From Chrysaora quinquecirrha (Eukaryota > Cnidaria > Scyphozoa > Semaeostomeae > Pelagiidae): 64,000 nt of DNA. Numbering within the stretch: the first letter of the stretch is position 1; each line of letters begins with the position of its first letter. Below are positions 46,177 to 57,885 of the stretch, one piece after another. Both the position numbers and the translations under genes were made by a program. The stretch covers positions 861,151 to 925,150 of the forward strand of contig JACTAT010000011.1 in the NCBI GenBank assembly GCA_014526335.1, read 5' to 3'. The notes beneath the pieces are model-generated. The model was not told where the DNA came from, did not search any database, and saw nothing but the letters and a program-made list of their open reading frames with translations.

Positions 46177-46385
46177 AACGCTTCCCCAAATTTTTGGCGA
46201 AAATGCGCTTGACTAATACCAATACAAGGAATTACATTGTCCCATGCTTCCAGTTCTTGATCAGGTTCATGAAAATTCGGGGTTGAATTATTCCTTGTAG
46301 GTTGGGCCTTCAGTTCCCCCACATTGAAGACCTTGCCCCATTTAAATCTTGTTGGTTGCTTTGCATAAAATTTGACGTTTAATCA

Positions 46386-47428
46386 AATCGAGGTTGGTAT
46401 CCTTTAGTGTCAGGCTGATATCCCTGAAAACGAGGCTGAGGTTGGAAGGCTGTTTGATTTCCATTTCCCTGAAATCTGGCTTGATCATAAGCATTGCTGG
46501 GCTGATTTACTCTGAATTGACGTTGGCGAAACGGAGGTTGTTGACATGACTCCTGCTGCTCAATTTTGAACGGACAATATCTTGAAACATGTCCTACTCG
46601 GAAACAAACGTGACAGATTGGTTGGCCGTCTGTTCATCGCAAATTTCTGCCTCTGGGCTGTTGAAATCTAAGCTGATTTTTATTTGGGTTTCGGCAATGG
46701 ATTTACTTATTTGTTGAAACCCAGCTTGCATGGTGGCAACGATTCTTTCCTCTGAACTTTTTGAATCAAGATGATTTTGCAACATTCTGTCAGAAAAAGA
46801 AGCATTCGTGGCCAATGCGTTGATGGGCAGATTCAAAACATTATTTTTATTGGCCATCGAAATAAGAAGGTTGACTTGCCCCTCAGGCTCTTTAATTCTC
46901 AAATCCTGATTTGTAGACGTGGCTTTTTGTGGCGCAAAATCAGAGGAACTTGAAACCGCCTCTCTCAAACTGGCAAGATTTTCTGCTTCGGCAAATATTT
47001 TAGGCCGATTCAAAATTACATGATTTTTAATTTCATCTTTTGAGCCATTAATGAAAATATTCATTTTTTCTTTGTCAGACAATGTCAAGCGTTTGCATTT
47101 GCTCAAATTATCCGAGGTGAGGTGTACTTGGCCAAAGTTTCAGTCGGAGCTTGTTTGCGAGCATTAAGCTCTTGACGAAAAATGAAATCAACATTGGCAG
47201 TTCCAAACCTAGTTTGTAGGCCTTCAGTTACTTCGTCATTTCTGGATCCACGTTTTCATACCACACTGATGCTGCCCCTCCCAAATTATAAACCAGTGCG
47301 TTCAGTTTTCTCGCGTCGTTCCAGTTATAAAAAGCAGCGAATCTATTAAATTTCACAAGCCACTGATTGATATCCTCGCTTGGCATTCCCAAAAATGTAG
47401 GTTTTTTGAATAGCCCTGAAGATTCCAT
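46386..47428 (-). pseudogene. Gypsy gag
   Basis: Starts MESSGLFKKPTFLGMPSEDI, with the capsid-like phrase NQWLVKFNRFAAFYNW and ALVYNLGGAASVWYENV. The frame is broken at about 47,228 and resumes as KCKRLTLSDKEKMNIFINGS. After a frameshift near 46,600 there is a CCHC knuckle, CHVCFRVGHVSRYC. These identify nucleocapsid and capsid parts. Confidence 0.8.
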
Positions 47429-47474
47429 GGTTCAAAATAAAAATTCTGTTCTTTAAGCGTTGAAATACGAATAA

Positions 47475-48156
47475 AACCACTGGGCACCAAATGTTAGATC
47501 ACCAACGTGTGATGCTAACTAAAGTTGTGTGAGTTCTTACTAAATTGAATACGGTATAATAAATGACAACAGCCAAAAATCAAAACTTACAGACTCTTGA
47601 AACTTCGGAATCTCTTCAGAAATATTTGGATTGCGAGCTGCAGCAGCAGATCAGGCAAGACTGGTTGAACTCAAAATCTTCTTCAACAAACAATAACCAA
47701 TTATCAATACTCAATACTTCTTCTAATAAAATCTATACGTTTCAAACTTCCAGTAAAACTTTTGATAACAAATGAATCTTCAATCCATTCAAAGAAGCTC
47801 TTTTTTCTTAAAACCCATGAAAACCTACGTTTTATACCTTTACTGCAACGCCCCAATAGAATGCGTTACAACTATTGTCCAATCATTGAGTTCATCGTGT
47901 TAATTCATTAAACAATGAAAATCAAGACATATAACTTTACTAAATATTTACTAGTTATAATTGCACGTGCTAATTCACTAGTTAAAATATTCACATGATG
48001 TCCCTCGTGAAAACTTCTTGATCTTCTCGACTTTGGTCGTCGGAGAGGAACGCAGGAACACAAGAACGCAGGAACATAGGAAAGCAGGAACACAGGAATA
48101 ACAGCAAAAACAGCAATAATAGCAATAACAGCAATAATATACATCGTTTCACAACA
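47475..48156 (-). repeat. Gypsy 5' LTR and primer-binding site (approximate)
   Basis: On the minus strand, TTGGTGCCCAGTGG follows ...TAACA, as expected for an LTR end next to a tRNA primer-binding site. The LTR would start (plus strand) with TGTTAGATCACC at 47,493 and end at about 48,156 (CACAACA). It contains CAGGAACA and CAATAACAG mini-repeats around 48,045-48,135. The second border is an estimate: no second LTR is present to align. Confidence 0.5.
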
Positions 48157-48169
48157 ATATGTCGTCAAT

Positions 48170-48420
48170 GTCTTGTTCAGGGTCTGTCTTACCATATTCA
48201 GTTGTTTCCTGCTCTACGTAATCTTGTAGTTGGCCTGTTCTACTGTTGAAATCGCTACCTAAGATAATGTTACCTAACTTGCTGAAGATATTTACTTCTT
48301 CCTTTAATGTTTCAAAACTCTGTTAAACGTTGAGGAGATGTTGAATTTTCTGGTATTATATAAACTAAACAAACGTAGATATCCTTATCTAATGAAAAAT
48401 ATTCTTTCAGTGATGTTTGC
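48170..48420 (-). pseudogene. LINE endonuclease fragment
   Basis: Frames give KEYFSLDKDIYVCLVYIIPE, then after a frameshift EEVNIFSKLGNIILGSDFNS followed by RTGQLQDYVEQE. DFNSRTG is the EEP endonuclease motif of non-LTR retrotransposons. Only about 80 residues remain, abutting the Gypsy LTR. Confidence 0.7.
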
Positions 48421-48627
48421 GAAGATTTTTCTCAGCCAACGGATCTTTTGTTGTAAACAAACATAATTATACCATCACAGACATGTTCTGCAATCTGAAC
48501 AACATGCAGTATTTGCAAAAATGTTTGCAGATTTGGATGGTCCAAACAATCCCAAGCGACACCGCAAAGGTGAAAATATCTGGAAAAGGGGGAACACGCA
48601 ACAGGGATCTTCACCAAATTTAAGTTA

Positions 48628-48975
48628 ATTTCCTTCAGATGCTGAATTCATAATTGCATGGCAGTCAGAATTGGAAGAATGCCAAGAAGATCTTCACAAA
48701 ATAGGCATCAACCCTGAAAATGACGTTAAAAGTAGCCCTGGAAATGCTTGGTTTCACCACATACCATAACTGCAACAACCGAAAAAAAAATTTGAACAAA
48801 TGTGGGCAGACAATGATAAAACATGTCAAGAAGCAGATGATGAAACAGGAAAATCGATAGAATGCGATGAAGAAAGTGCTGAAAGTGCCCATGATTACGT
48901 GGAGCAATATTTGGAATTAGCTCTCCACCTTCAGCAAGTCACCAATGATGTTGATAATGACAATTTGTTGCCTTC
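48628..48975 (+). pseudogene. Exon interrupted by FB2, left part
   Basis: A plus-strand frame (DAEFIIAWQSELEECQEDLH ... a TAA near 48,768 ... MWADNDKTCQEADDETGK ... NLLPS) is cut by FB2 at the GCCTTC target. Removing FB2 and one target copy joins it in frame to 58,333 onward (MQEKDGNLKVKLTVSV) up to a stop near 58,425. The protein is acidic and unrecognised. Confidence 0.5.
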
Positions 48976-49060
48976 AGTAGGTTGCAAACTGGGCTCATGA
49001 CTACCAGGGGCGTCTCACTAACAATGACGTCATCAGTGACGTCATCAGATCGCGCTATAG
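48970..49060. promoter_or_regulatory. FB2 left end: TSD, TIR start and CRE pair
   Basis: GCCTTC at 48,970-48,975, the element start AGTAGGTTGCAAACTGGG at 48,976, TGACGTCA at 49,025-49,032 and 49,037-49,044 (12 bp apart as in FB1), then ATCAGATCGCGCTATAGTA. Confidence 0.86.
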
Positions 49061-49215
49061 TAGGACGGGTTTTACAGAAACTGCTAGCCTCGTTTCCGAT
49101 TTAACAGTCTTTGCAATCGGTTTGACAAAACAACGCAGTATAAACAGCTGGTAGTAAGTGGTGGTTTTGAAAAAAACCGTTTTGTTTAAGTTGTTGTCGC
49201 AAGAAGCCTAGGCTC

Positions 49216-49416
49216 TCAAGGAGAAATATTCATTTTAATCTTGAATGAGCCATCTCTGAAGACCAACATCATGATTTTAATCCATTGCTCATCCTCCGGA
49301 TTATGAGCCACCTCGTCATCTTCTTTGGGGCAGCTATGATAGCACCCCTGATAAGGCAACAAGGCCCAACAACTCTGGCATTCAAAAATCTGGACTTGGT
49401 CTTCTTTGATGTCCAT
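49216..49416 (-). CDS. 66-residue Cys-rich protein, FB2 left copy
   Basis: MDIKEDQVQIFECQSCWALL followed by a second Cys pair gives C13-x2-C16-x8-C25-x3-C29 with H27, a compact zinc-binding candidate. The C-terminal half (EDEQWIKIMMLVFRDGSFKI) looks like beta strand. Family not recognised. The ATG follows a TTTTTATAG acceptor; a GTAAGT donor about 410 bp upstream suggests a non-coding first exon. The right-arm copy is identical over 66 residues, suggesting constraint or recent copying. The heat-shock-like array lies upstream of the first exon. Confidence 0.6.
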   Translation of the reverse strand: MDIKEDQVQIFECQSCWALLPYQGCYHSCPKEDDEVAHNPEDEQWIKIMMLVFRDGSFKIKMNISP

Positions 49417-50004
49417 ATTCTATAAAAAGAAAATATATAAAAACCTACAAGTCTGAACTATTCAAAACACCTCGTGGATTGTAAAAAATCAAAACGAAAT
49501 GAGCCGATAAGCTACATAAACCATCGACATAAACTTTTCATCTTTAAAATCCTCTTGGGAATGAAAAGAAAAGGGTCAAGTTTTAATAAAAAATTAAATT
49601 GAGAATTTAGTTGAAAGAATTGAAACGAAGAATTGAAGTGAGAGATTCTAGGCCCGACCAGGTCTCGAAACTTCGTAAGTTTCACGGCTTTTAGAATAAG
49701 TTATAGCCAAAACAAATAAAACTGAAACATCCTTAAATAAGCAAAAAATAGTTATTTTCAGTTAAAATTACAAGAAAACTACATTTCTAACATTTTTTTG
49801 AGAAAAAGTAGGGAAAAGTGAAAGGTACTTACCACAATTCCAAGAAATTTTCCAAGAGTGTTTACATTTGCTGACGTGACGCCAATTTTAATTTTTCCCG
49901 CGATAAAATCCTCGTCACGTGACACGTCGTTATCGAATAACTTTCTGAAGAAGACTAGATCTGATTATGTTTCCAACTTACAGCGATTTGATTGGTTAAA
50001 ACTC

Positions 50005-50155
50005 TTGTTTTCAGAAGTTTCCAGAACTTTCTAGAAGTTTCCAGAAGTTTCCAGAACTTTCTAGAAGTTTTCGAAGTTTCCAGAAATTTCTAGAAGTTTC
50101 CAGAAGTTTCTAGAACTTTCCAGAAGTTTCCAGAACTTTCTAGAAGTTTCATTGC
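50005..50155. promoter_or_regulatory. Dense heat-shock-element array, FB2 left arm
   Basis: About 150 bp of near-continuous TTTCTAGAAGTTTCCAGAA units: TTC and GAA triplets alternate every 5 bp, the HSF-binding arrangement. It begins near TTTTCAGAAG and stops at TTTCATTGCC, exactly where sequence shared with FB1 resumes. It lies upstream of the 66-residue gene and downstream of the zinc-finger gene. Confidence 0.8.
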
Positions 50156-50341
50156 CTATATACTCTATAGATAATAGCAATTTATTTATAGCATCGTTTT
50201 CAAAGAATGTTCACACAGAAACAGCGTTATATTTCTAACAGACAACTAATGAAGAATAATTTCTAAAAATTTTTAGGTATAGCTATTTCTAATTATTTCC
50301 AAAGTATGGGAATGATTGAGTGCGAACATATTCAACTTCTT

Positions 50342-50791
50342 TCACACCAGATCCTTAGAATTACTAGCTTCCTCTTCTTCATCATTCTTTGCTCGATGTC
50401 TGATGAGATATTTTCTTTTCTCAATAGCATAATCTAAGGCCTCTTGCATATCCATACCATCTTCCGTCTGTGCTTTTCGCATGGTTGCTATTTCTGCAGT
50501 CACAACAGCATTATTTTCAAAACTTCTATTATATAAAAATTTACGCCTGAAGACTTGCAGTATGTTTTCATCTTTATCCACTTCCTTACGCATTGAAGGC
50601 CATACATTCCCTAAAGGAAGATCCTCCTCAGTGTTGACAGTTTCAGCATTATCATGGTCACTTTCCACTTCTATCTCATCATCTGAGTCAGACTCTTCAC
50701 TACTCTCCTCGTGCATCTCTTGTTCATGTCGCTTAACATTACTTTTAAACTTGGAAGAGAATTCACAATGATCACATTTATACTGATTCAT
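50342..50791 (-). pseudogene. Zinc-finger protein gene, FB2 left copy, frameshifted
   Basis: Homologue of the FB1 zinc-finger gene with the finger intact (C6, C9, H22, H27). A 1-bp deletion relative to FB1 (GATGCTGG becomes GATCTGG) truncates it at 149 residues, ending NSKDLV; the lost tail including FPYFGNN is still encoded in the next frame. The right arm carries the same deletion. It also differs from the right copy at several residues (e.g. N/D, E/V and T/K in the helical part). Confidence 0.78.
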
Positions 50792-50942
50792 TATTATCTG
50801 CTTACTTATAATTGTCGACTACCACTTAAACACCTGAGTCCTAGAGCATAAACTCGCTTGAATTTATAGACTGGTTCCTCCTTTCAATATGATGTGGGAA
50901 AGGAATTCCACACTTGCGCAGGAAGGATGTTTCCAATCAAAC

Positions 50943-53900
50943 CATACCTTATCACTAACTAATCATAATCCTAAGTTATCATTACTTAATCCTCAACAAT
51001 CATGAGCTAATTCTTACTGATCCTTAGCTAATCCTTGCTTATCCTTAACTAATCCTTACAGATCCTGAGCTGATCCTTATTGATCCTCACTAATCCTTAC
51101 TGATCCTTACTGATCCCTAACTAATCCTTACTGATCCTAAACTAATCATTACTAATCCTTAGCTGATCCTTACTGATCCTTAGCTAATCGTTACTGATCA
51201 TTACTGATCCTTGCTGATCCTTACTGATCCCTAGCTAATCCTTACTGATCCTAACCTAATCCTTACTGATCCTTAACTAATCATTACCTGATCCTCACTA
51301 ATCATTACTGATCCTTAACTAATGATTTCCTGATCATTAACTAATCATTACTGATCCTTAACTAATCATTACCTGATCCTCACTAATCATTACTGATCCT
51401 TAACTAATCATTACCTGATCCTCACTAATCCTTAGCTGATCCTTACTGATCCTTAACTAATCATTACTGATCCTTAGCTAATCCTTACAGATCCTGAGCT
51501 GATCCTTACTGATCCTCACTCATCCTTACTGATCCTAAACTAATTATTGCTTAATTATTACTAATCCTTAGCTGATCCTAGGCTGATCCTTACTGATCCT
51601 TAACTAATCCTTACTGATCCTTAAAAAATCATAACCTGATCCTCACTAATCATTACTGATTCTTTACTAATCATTAATTGATCCTCACTAATCATTACTG
51701 ATCCTTAACTAATGATTACCTGATCCTCACTAATCATTACTGATCCTTAACTAATCATTACTGATCCTTAGCTAATCCTTACAGATCCTGAGCTGATCAT
51801 AACTGATCCTCACTCATCCTTACTGATCCTAAACTAATCATTGCTTAATTATTACTAATCCTTAGCTGATCCTTACTGATCCGTAGCTAATCGCTACTGA
51901 TCAGTACTGATCCTTAGCTGATCCTCACTAATCATTACTGATCCTTAACTAATGATTACCTGATCCTCACTAATCATTACTGATCCTCACTAATCATTAC
52001 TGATCCTTAACTAATCACTACCTGATCCTAACCTAATCCTTACTGATCCTCACTAATCATTACCTGATCCTCACTAATCCTTAGCTGATCCTTAACTAAT
52101 CATTACTGATCCTTAGCTGATCCTTACTGATCCTTACTGATCCTTACTGATCCTTAGCTAATCCTTACTGATCCTTAACTAATCATTACCTGATCCTCAC
52201 TAATCATTACTGATCCTTAACTAATGATTACCTGATCCTCACTAATCATTACTGATCCTTAACTAATCATTACCTGATCCTCACTAATCATTACTGATCC
52301 TTAACTAATGATTACCTGACACTCACTAATCATTACTGATCCTCACTAATCATTACTGATCCTTAACTAATCATTACCTGATCCTAACCTTATCCTTACT
52401 GATCCTCACTAATCATTACCTGATCCTCACTAATCCTTAGCTGATCCTTACTGCTCCTTAACTAATCATTACTGATCCTTAGCTAATCCTTACAGATCCT
52501 GAGCTGATCCTTACTGATCCTCACTAATCATTACCTGATCCTCACTAATCCTTAGCTGATCCTTACTGCTCCTTAACTAATCATTAGTGATCCTTAGCTA
52601 ATCCTTACAGATCCTGAGCTGATCCTTACTGATCCTCACTCATCCTTACTGATCCTTAACTAACCATTGCTTAATTATTACTAATCCTTAGCTTATCTTA
52701 GGCTGATCCTTACTGATCCTTAACTAATCCTTACTGATCCTTAACTAATCATTACCTGATCCTCACTAATCATTACTGATCCTTAACTAATCATTACCTG
52801 ATCCTCACTAATCCTTAGCTGATCCTTACTGATCCTTAACTAATCATTACTGATCCTTAGCTAATCCTTACAGATCCTGAGCTGATCCTTACTGATCCTC
52901 ACTCATCCTTACTGATCCTAAACTAATCATTGCTTAATTATTACTAATCCTTAGCTGATCCTAGGCTGATCCTTACTGATCCTTAACTAATCCTTACTGA
53001 TCCTTAAAAAATCATAACCTGATCCTCACTAATCATTACTGATTCTTTACTAATCATTAATTGATCCTCACTAATCATTACTGATCCTTAACTAATGATT
53101 ACCTGATCCTCACTAATCATTACTGATCCTTAACTAATCATTACTGATCCTTAGTTAATCCTTACAGATCCTGAGCTGATCATTACTGATCCTCACTCAT
53201 CTTTACTGATCCTAAACTAATCATTGCTTAATTATTACTAATCCTTAGCTGATCCTTACTGATCCGTAGCTAATCGCTACTGATCAGTAATGATCCTTAG
53301 CTGATCCTCACTAATCATTACTGATCCTTAACTAATGATTACCTGATCCTCACTAATCATTACTGATCCTCACTAATCATTAATGATCCTTAACTAATCA
53401 CTACCTGATCCTAACCTAATCCTTACTGATCCTCACTAATCATTACCTGATCCTCACTAATCCTTAGCTGATCCTTAACAAATCATTACTGATCCTTAGC
53501 TGATCCTTACTGATCCTTACTGATCCTTGCTGATCCTTAGCTAATCCTTACTGATCCTTAACTAATCATTACCTGATCCTCACTAATCATTACTGATCCT
53601 TAACTAATGATTACCTGATCCTCACTAATCATTACTGATCCTTAACTAATCATTACTGATCCTTAGCTAATCCTTACAGATCCTTAGCTGATCCTTACTG
53701 ATCCTTACTGATCCTTGCTGATCCTTAGCTAATCCTTACTGATCCTTAACTAATCATTACCTGATCCTCACTAATCATTACTGATCCTTAACTAATGATT
53801 ACCTGATCCTCACTAATCATTACTGATCCTTAACTAATGATTACCTGATCCTCACTAATCATTACTGATCCTTAACTAATGATTACCTGACACTCACAAA

Positions 53901-55022
53901 TCATTACTGATCCTCACTAATCATTACTGATCCTTAACTAATCATTACCTGATCCTAACCTTATCCTTACTGATCCTCACTAATCATTACCTGATCCTCA
54001 CTAATCCTTAGCTGATTCTTACTGCTCCTTAACAAATCATTACTGATCCTTAGCTGATCCTTACTGATCCTTACTTATCCTTGCTGATCCTTAGCTAATC
54101 ATTACTGATCCTAACCTAATCCTTACCTGATCCTCACTAATCATTACTGATCCTTAACTAATCATTACCTGATCATTACTGATCATTACCTGATCCTTAG
54201 CTAATCATTACTGATCCTGAGCTAATCCTTACTGATCATTACTGATCCTTGCTGATCCTTAGCTAATCCTTACTGATCCTGAGCTAATCCTTACTGATCA
54301 TTACTGATCTTTGCTGATCCTTAGCTAATCTTTACTGATCATTGCTGATCCTTGCTCATCCTGAGCTGATCCTTAATGATCCTTAGCTAATCCTTACTGA
54401 TCTTTCACTAATCACTACTGATCCTAACCTAATCATTGCTTAATCATTACTGATCCTGAGCTAATCCTTACTGATCATTACTGATCCTTGCTGATCCACA
54501 CTATTCCTTAGCTGATCCTTAATGATCCTTAACTAATCATTCCTGATCCTTAGCTGATCCTTACTGATCCTTACTGATACTTACTGATCCTTAGCTAATC
54601 CTTAGCTGATCCTTACTGATCCTTAACTATTCATTACTGATCCTTAGCTGATCGTTACTGATCCTCACTGATCCTTAACTAATCATTACCTGATCCTTAG
54701 CTAATCCTTACTGATCCTTAATTAATCCTTACTGATCCTGGGCTGATCCTTACTGATCCTTAACTAATCATTACCTGATCATTACTGATCATTACCTGAT
54801 CCTAAGCTTATCATTACTGATCCTGAGCTAATCCTTACTGATCCTTAACTAATCCTTACTGATCCTTACTGATCCTGGGCTGATCCTTACTGATCCTAAC
54901 CTAGTCCTTACTGATCATTACTGATCCTCGCTGATCCTTAGCTAATCCTTACTGATCCTTAACTAATCCTTACTGATCCTTACTGATCCTTAGCTAATCA
55001 TTACTGATCCTTAACTAATCCT
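50943..55022. repeat. FB2 left GATC array
   Basis: About 4.1 kb of TGATCCTTAC/TAATCCTTAAC-type 10/11-bp units. A higher-order period of exactly 1,383 bp is visible: TTAATTATTACTAATCC at 51,551 and 52,934, CCGTAGCTAATCGCTACTG at 51,881 and 53,264, and CTTACAGATCCTGAGCTG at 51,484 and 52,867. Confidence 0.95.
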
Positions 55023-55047
55023 CCTAATACTTTACTAGCTATTTCAT

Positions 55048-55099
55048 CCAATGAGCAATGTCTTGAATCAGAGATTCTAGAACATTGCAACTTCATTGG
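55048..55099. repeat. FB2 apex: nested hairpin at the dyad centre
   Basis: The short non-repetitive spacer between the two arrays is itself palindromic: CCAATGA, GCAATGT, then GAATC-AGA-GATTC, then ACATTGC and TCATTGG, with small bulges (ctt/taga and aact). The centre is 55,071. Confidence 0.85.
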
Positions 55100-55100
55100 C

Positions 55101-56347
55101 TCAGCTAAGGATCAGTAATGATTAGTTAAGGATCAGTAAGGATTAGCTAAGGATCAGCAAGGATCAGTAAGGATCAGCTAAGGATCAGTAATGATTTGTT
55201 AAGGATCAGCTAAGGATTAGTGAGGATCAGGTAATGATTAGTGAGGATCAGTAAGGATTAGGTTAGGATCAGGTAGTGATTAGTTAAGGATCAGTAATGA
55301 TTAGTGAGGATCAGTAATGATTAGTGAGAATCAGGTAATCATTAGTTAAGGATCAGTAATGATTAGTGAGGATCAGCTAACGATCAGTAATGATCAGTAA
55401 CGATTAGCTACGGATCAGTTAGGATCAGCTAAGGATTAGTAATAATTAAGCAATGATTAGTTTAGGATCAGTAAGGATGAGTGAGGATCAGTAAGGATCA
55501 GCTCAGGATCTGTAAGGATTAGCTAAGGATCAGTAATGATTAGTTAAGGATCAGTAATGATTAGTGAGGATCAGGTAATCACTAGTTAAGGATCAGTAAT
55601 GATTAGTGAGGATCAATTAATGATTAGTAAAGAATCGGTAATGATTAGTGAGGATCAGGTTATGATTTTTTAAGGATCAGTAAGGATTAGTTAAGGATCA
55701 GTAAGGATCAGCCTAGGATCAGCTAAGGATTAGTAATAATTAAGCAATGATTAGTTTAGGATCAGTAAGGATGAGTGAGGATCAGTAAGGATCAGCTCAA
55801 GATCTGTAAGGATTAGCTAAGGATCAGTAATGATTAGTTAAGGATCAGTAAGGATCAGCTAAGGATTAGTGAGGATCAGGTAATGATTAGTTAATGATCA
55901 GTAATGATTAGTGAGGATCAGGTAATGATTAGTTAAGGATCAGTAATGATTAGTTAAGGATCAGGTAATCATTAGTTAAGGATCAGTAATGATTAGTGAG
56001 GATCAGGTAATGATTAGTTAAGGATCAGTAAGGATTAGGTTAGGATCAGTAAGGATTAGCTAGGGATCAGTAAGGATCAGCAAGGATCAGTAATGATCAG
56101 TAACGATTAGCTAAGGATCAGTAAGGATCAGCTAAGGATTAGTAATGATTAGTTTAGGATCAGTAAGGATTAGTTAGGGATCAGTAAGGATCAGTAAGGA
56201 TGAGTGAGGATCAGTAAGGATCAGCTCAGGATCTGTAAGGATTAGTTAAGGATAAGCAAGGATTAGCTAAGGATCAGTAAGAATTAGCTCATGATTGTTG
56301 GGGATTAAGTAATGATAACTTAGGATTATGATTAGTTAGTGATAAGG
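55101..56347. repeat. FB2 right GATC array (inverted)
   Basis: About 1.25 kb of GTAAGGATCA/GTTAAGGATTA units, the reverse complement of the left array but far shorter. Confidence 0.95.
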
Positions 56348-56502
56348 TATGGTTTGATTGGAAACATCCTTCCTGTGCAAGTGCAGAATTCCTTTCCCAC
56401 ATCGTATTGAATGGAGGAACCAGTCTATAAATTCAAGCGAGTTTATGCTCTAGGACTCAGGTGTTTAAGTGGTAGTCAACAATTATAAGTAAGCAGATAA
56501 TC

Positions 56503-56952
56503 ATGAATCAGTATAAATGTGATCATTGTGAATTCTCTTCCAAGTTTAAATGTAATGTTAAGCGACATGAACAAGAGATGCACGAGGAGAGTAGTGAAGA
56601 GTCTGACTCAGATGATGAGATAGAAGTGGAAAGTGACCATGATAATGCTGAAACTGTCAACACTGAGGAGGATCTTCCTTTAGGGAATGTATGGCCTTCA
56701 ATGCGTAAGGAAGTGGATAAAGATGAAAACATACTGCAAGTCTTCAGGCGTAAATTTTTATATAATAGAAGTTTTGAAAATGATGCTGTTGTGACTGCAG
56801 TCATAGCAACCATGCGAAAAGCACAGAAGGAAGATGGTATGGATATGCAAGAGGCCTTAGATTATGCTATTGAGAAAAGAAAATATCTCATCAGACATCG
56901 AGCAAAGAATGATGAAGAAGAGGAAGCTAGTAATTCTAAGGATCTGGTGTGA
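56503..56952 (+). pseudogene. Zinc-finger protein gene, FB2 right copy, frameshifted
   Basis: 149 residues, the same truncating 1-bp deletion as the left copy. The finger residues are intact; S17 is Cys here (KFKCNVKRH). TATA-like CTATAAATTC and the promoter context match FB1. Confidence 0.78.
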
Positions 56953-57139
56953 AAGAAGTTGAATATGTTCGTACTCAATCATTCCCATACTTTGGAAATA
57001 ATTAGAAATAGCTATACCTAAAAAATTTTAAGAAATTATTCTTCATTAGTTGTCTGTTAGAAATATAACGCTGTTTCTGTGTGAACATTCTTTGAAAACG
57101 ATGCTATAAATAAATTGCTATTATCTATAGAGTATATAG

Positions 57140-57302
57140 GCAATGAAACTTCTAGAAAGTTCTGGAAACTTCTGGAAACTTCTAGAAAGTTCTGGAAACT
57201 TCTGAAAACTTCTAGAAATTTCTGGAAACTTCGAAAACTTCTAGAAAGTTCTGGAAACTTCTGGAAACTTCTAGAAAGTTCTGGAAACTTCTGAAAACAA
57301 GA
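57140..57302. promoter_or_regulatory. Dense heat-shock-element array, FB2 right arm
   Basis: Mirror of 50,005-50,155: AACTTCTAGAAAGTTCTGGA-type units with 5-bp alternating GAA/TTC. The array ends about 170 bp before a GTAAGT donor (57,472) that marks the first exon of the 66-residue gene. Confidence 0.8.
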
Positions 57303-57469
57303 GTTTTAACCAATCAAATCGCTGTAAGTGGAAACATAATCAGATCTAGTCTTCTTCAGAAAGTTATTCGATAACGACGTGTTACGTGACGAGGATTTTA
57401 TTGCGGGAAAAATTAAAATTGGCGTCACGTCAGCAAATGTAAACACTCTTGGAAAATTTCTTGGAATTG

Positions 57470-57885
57470 TGGTAAGTACCTTTCACTTTTCCCTACTTTT
57501 TCTCAGAAAAGTGTTAGAAATGTAGTTTTCTTGTAATTTTAACTTAAAATAACTTTTTTGCTTATTTAAGGATGTTTCATTTTTATTTGTTTTGGCTATA
57601 ACTTATTCTAAAAGCCGTGAAACTTACGAAGTTTCGAGACCCGGTCGGGCCTAGAATCTCTCACTTCAATTCTTCGTTTCAATTCTTTCAACTAAATTCT
57701 CAATTTAATTTTTTATTAAAACTTGACCCTTTTCTGTTCATTCCCAAGAGGATTTTAAAGATGAAAAGTTTATGTCGATGGTTTATGTAGCTTATCGGCT
57801 CATTTCGTTTTGATTTTTTACAATCCATGAGGTGTTTTGAATAGTTCAGACTTGTAGGTTTTTATATATTTTCTTTTTATAGAAT
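57470..57885 (+). other. Probable 5' intron of the 66-residue gene
   Basis: GGAATTGTG|GTAAGTACC at 57,472 and TTTTCTTTTTATAG|AATATG at about 57,882 fit a 410-bp GT-AG intron placing a non-coding exon before the ATG at 57,886. The left arm keeps the same sites. Confidence 0.6.

Larger units (their letters stand above)
43385..48156 (-). mobile_element. Ty3/Gypsy retrotransposon, 3'-truncated
   Basis: Reads right to left: LTR, primer-binding site, gag with zinc knuckle, aspartic protease, reverse transcriptase, RNase H, integrase. The order PR-RT-RH-INT is that of Ty3/Gypsy (Metaviridae). The integrase core breaks off near 43,385, so the C-terminus and the 3' LTR are gone. Many stops and frameshifts; a dead copy. 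Confidence 0.9.
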
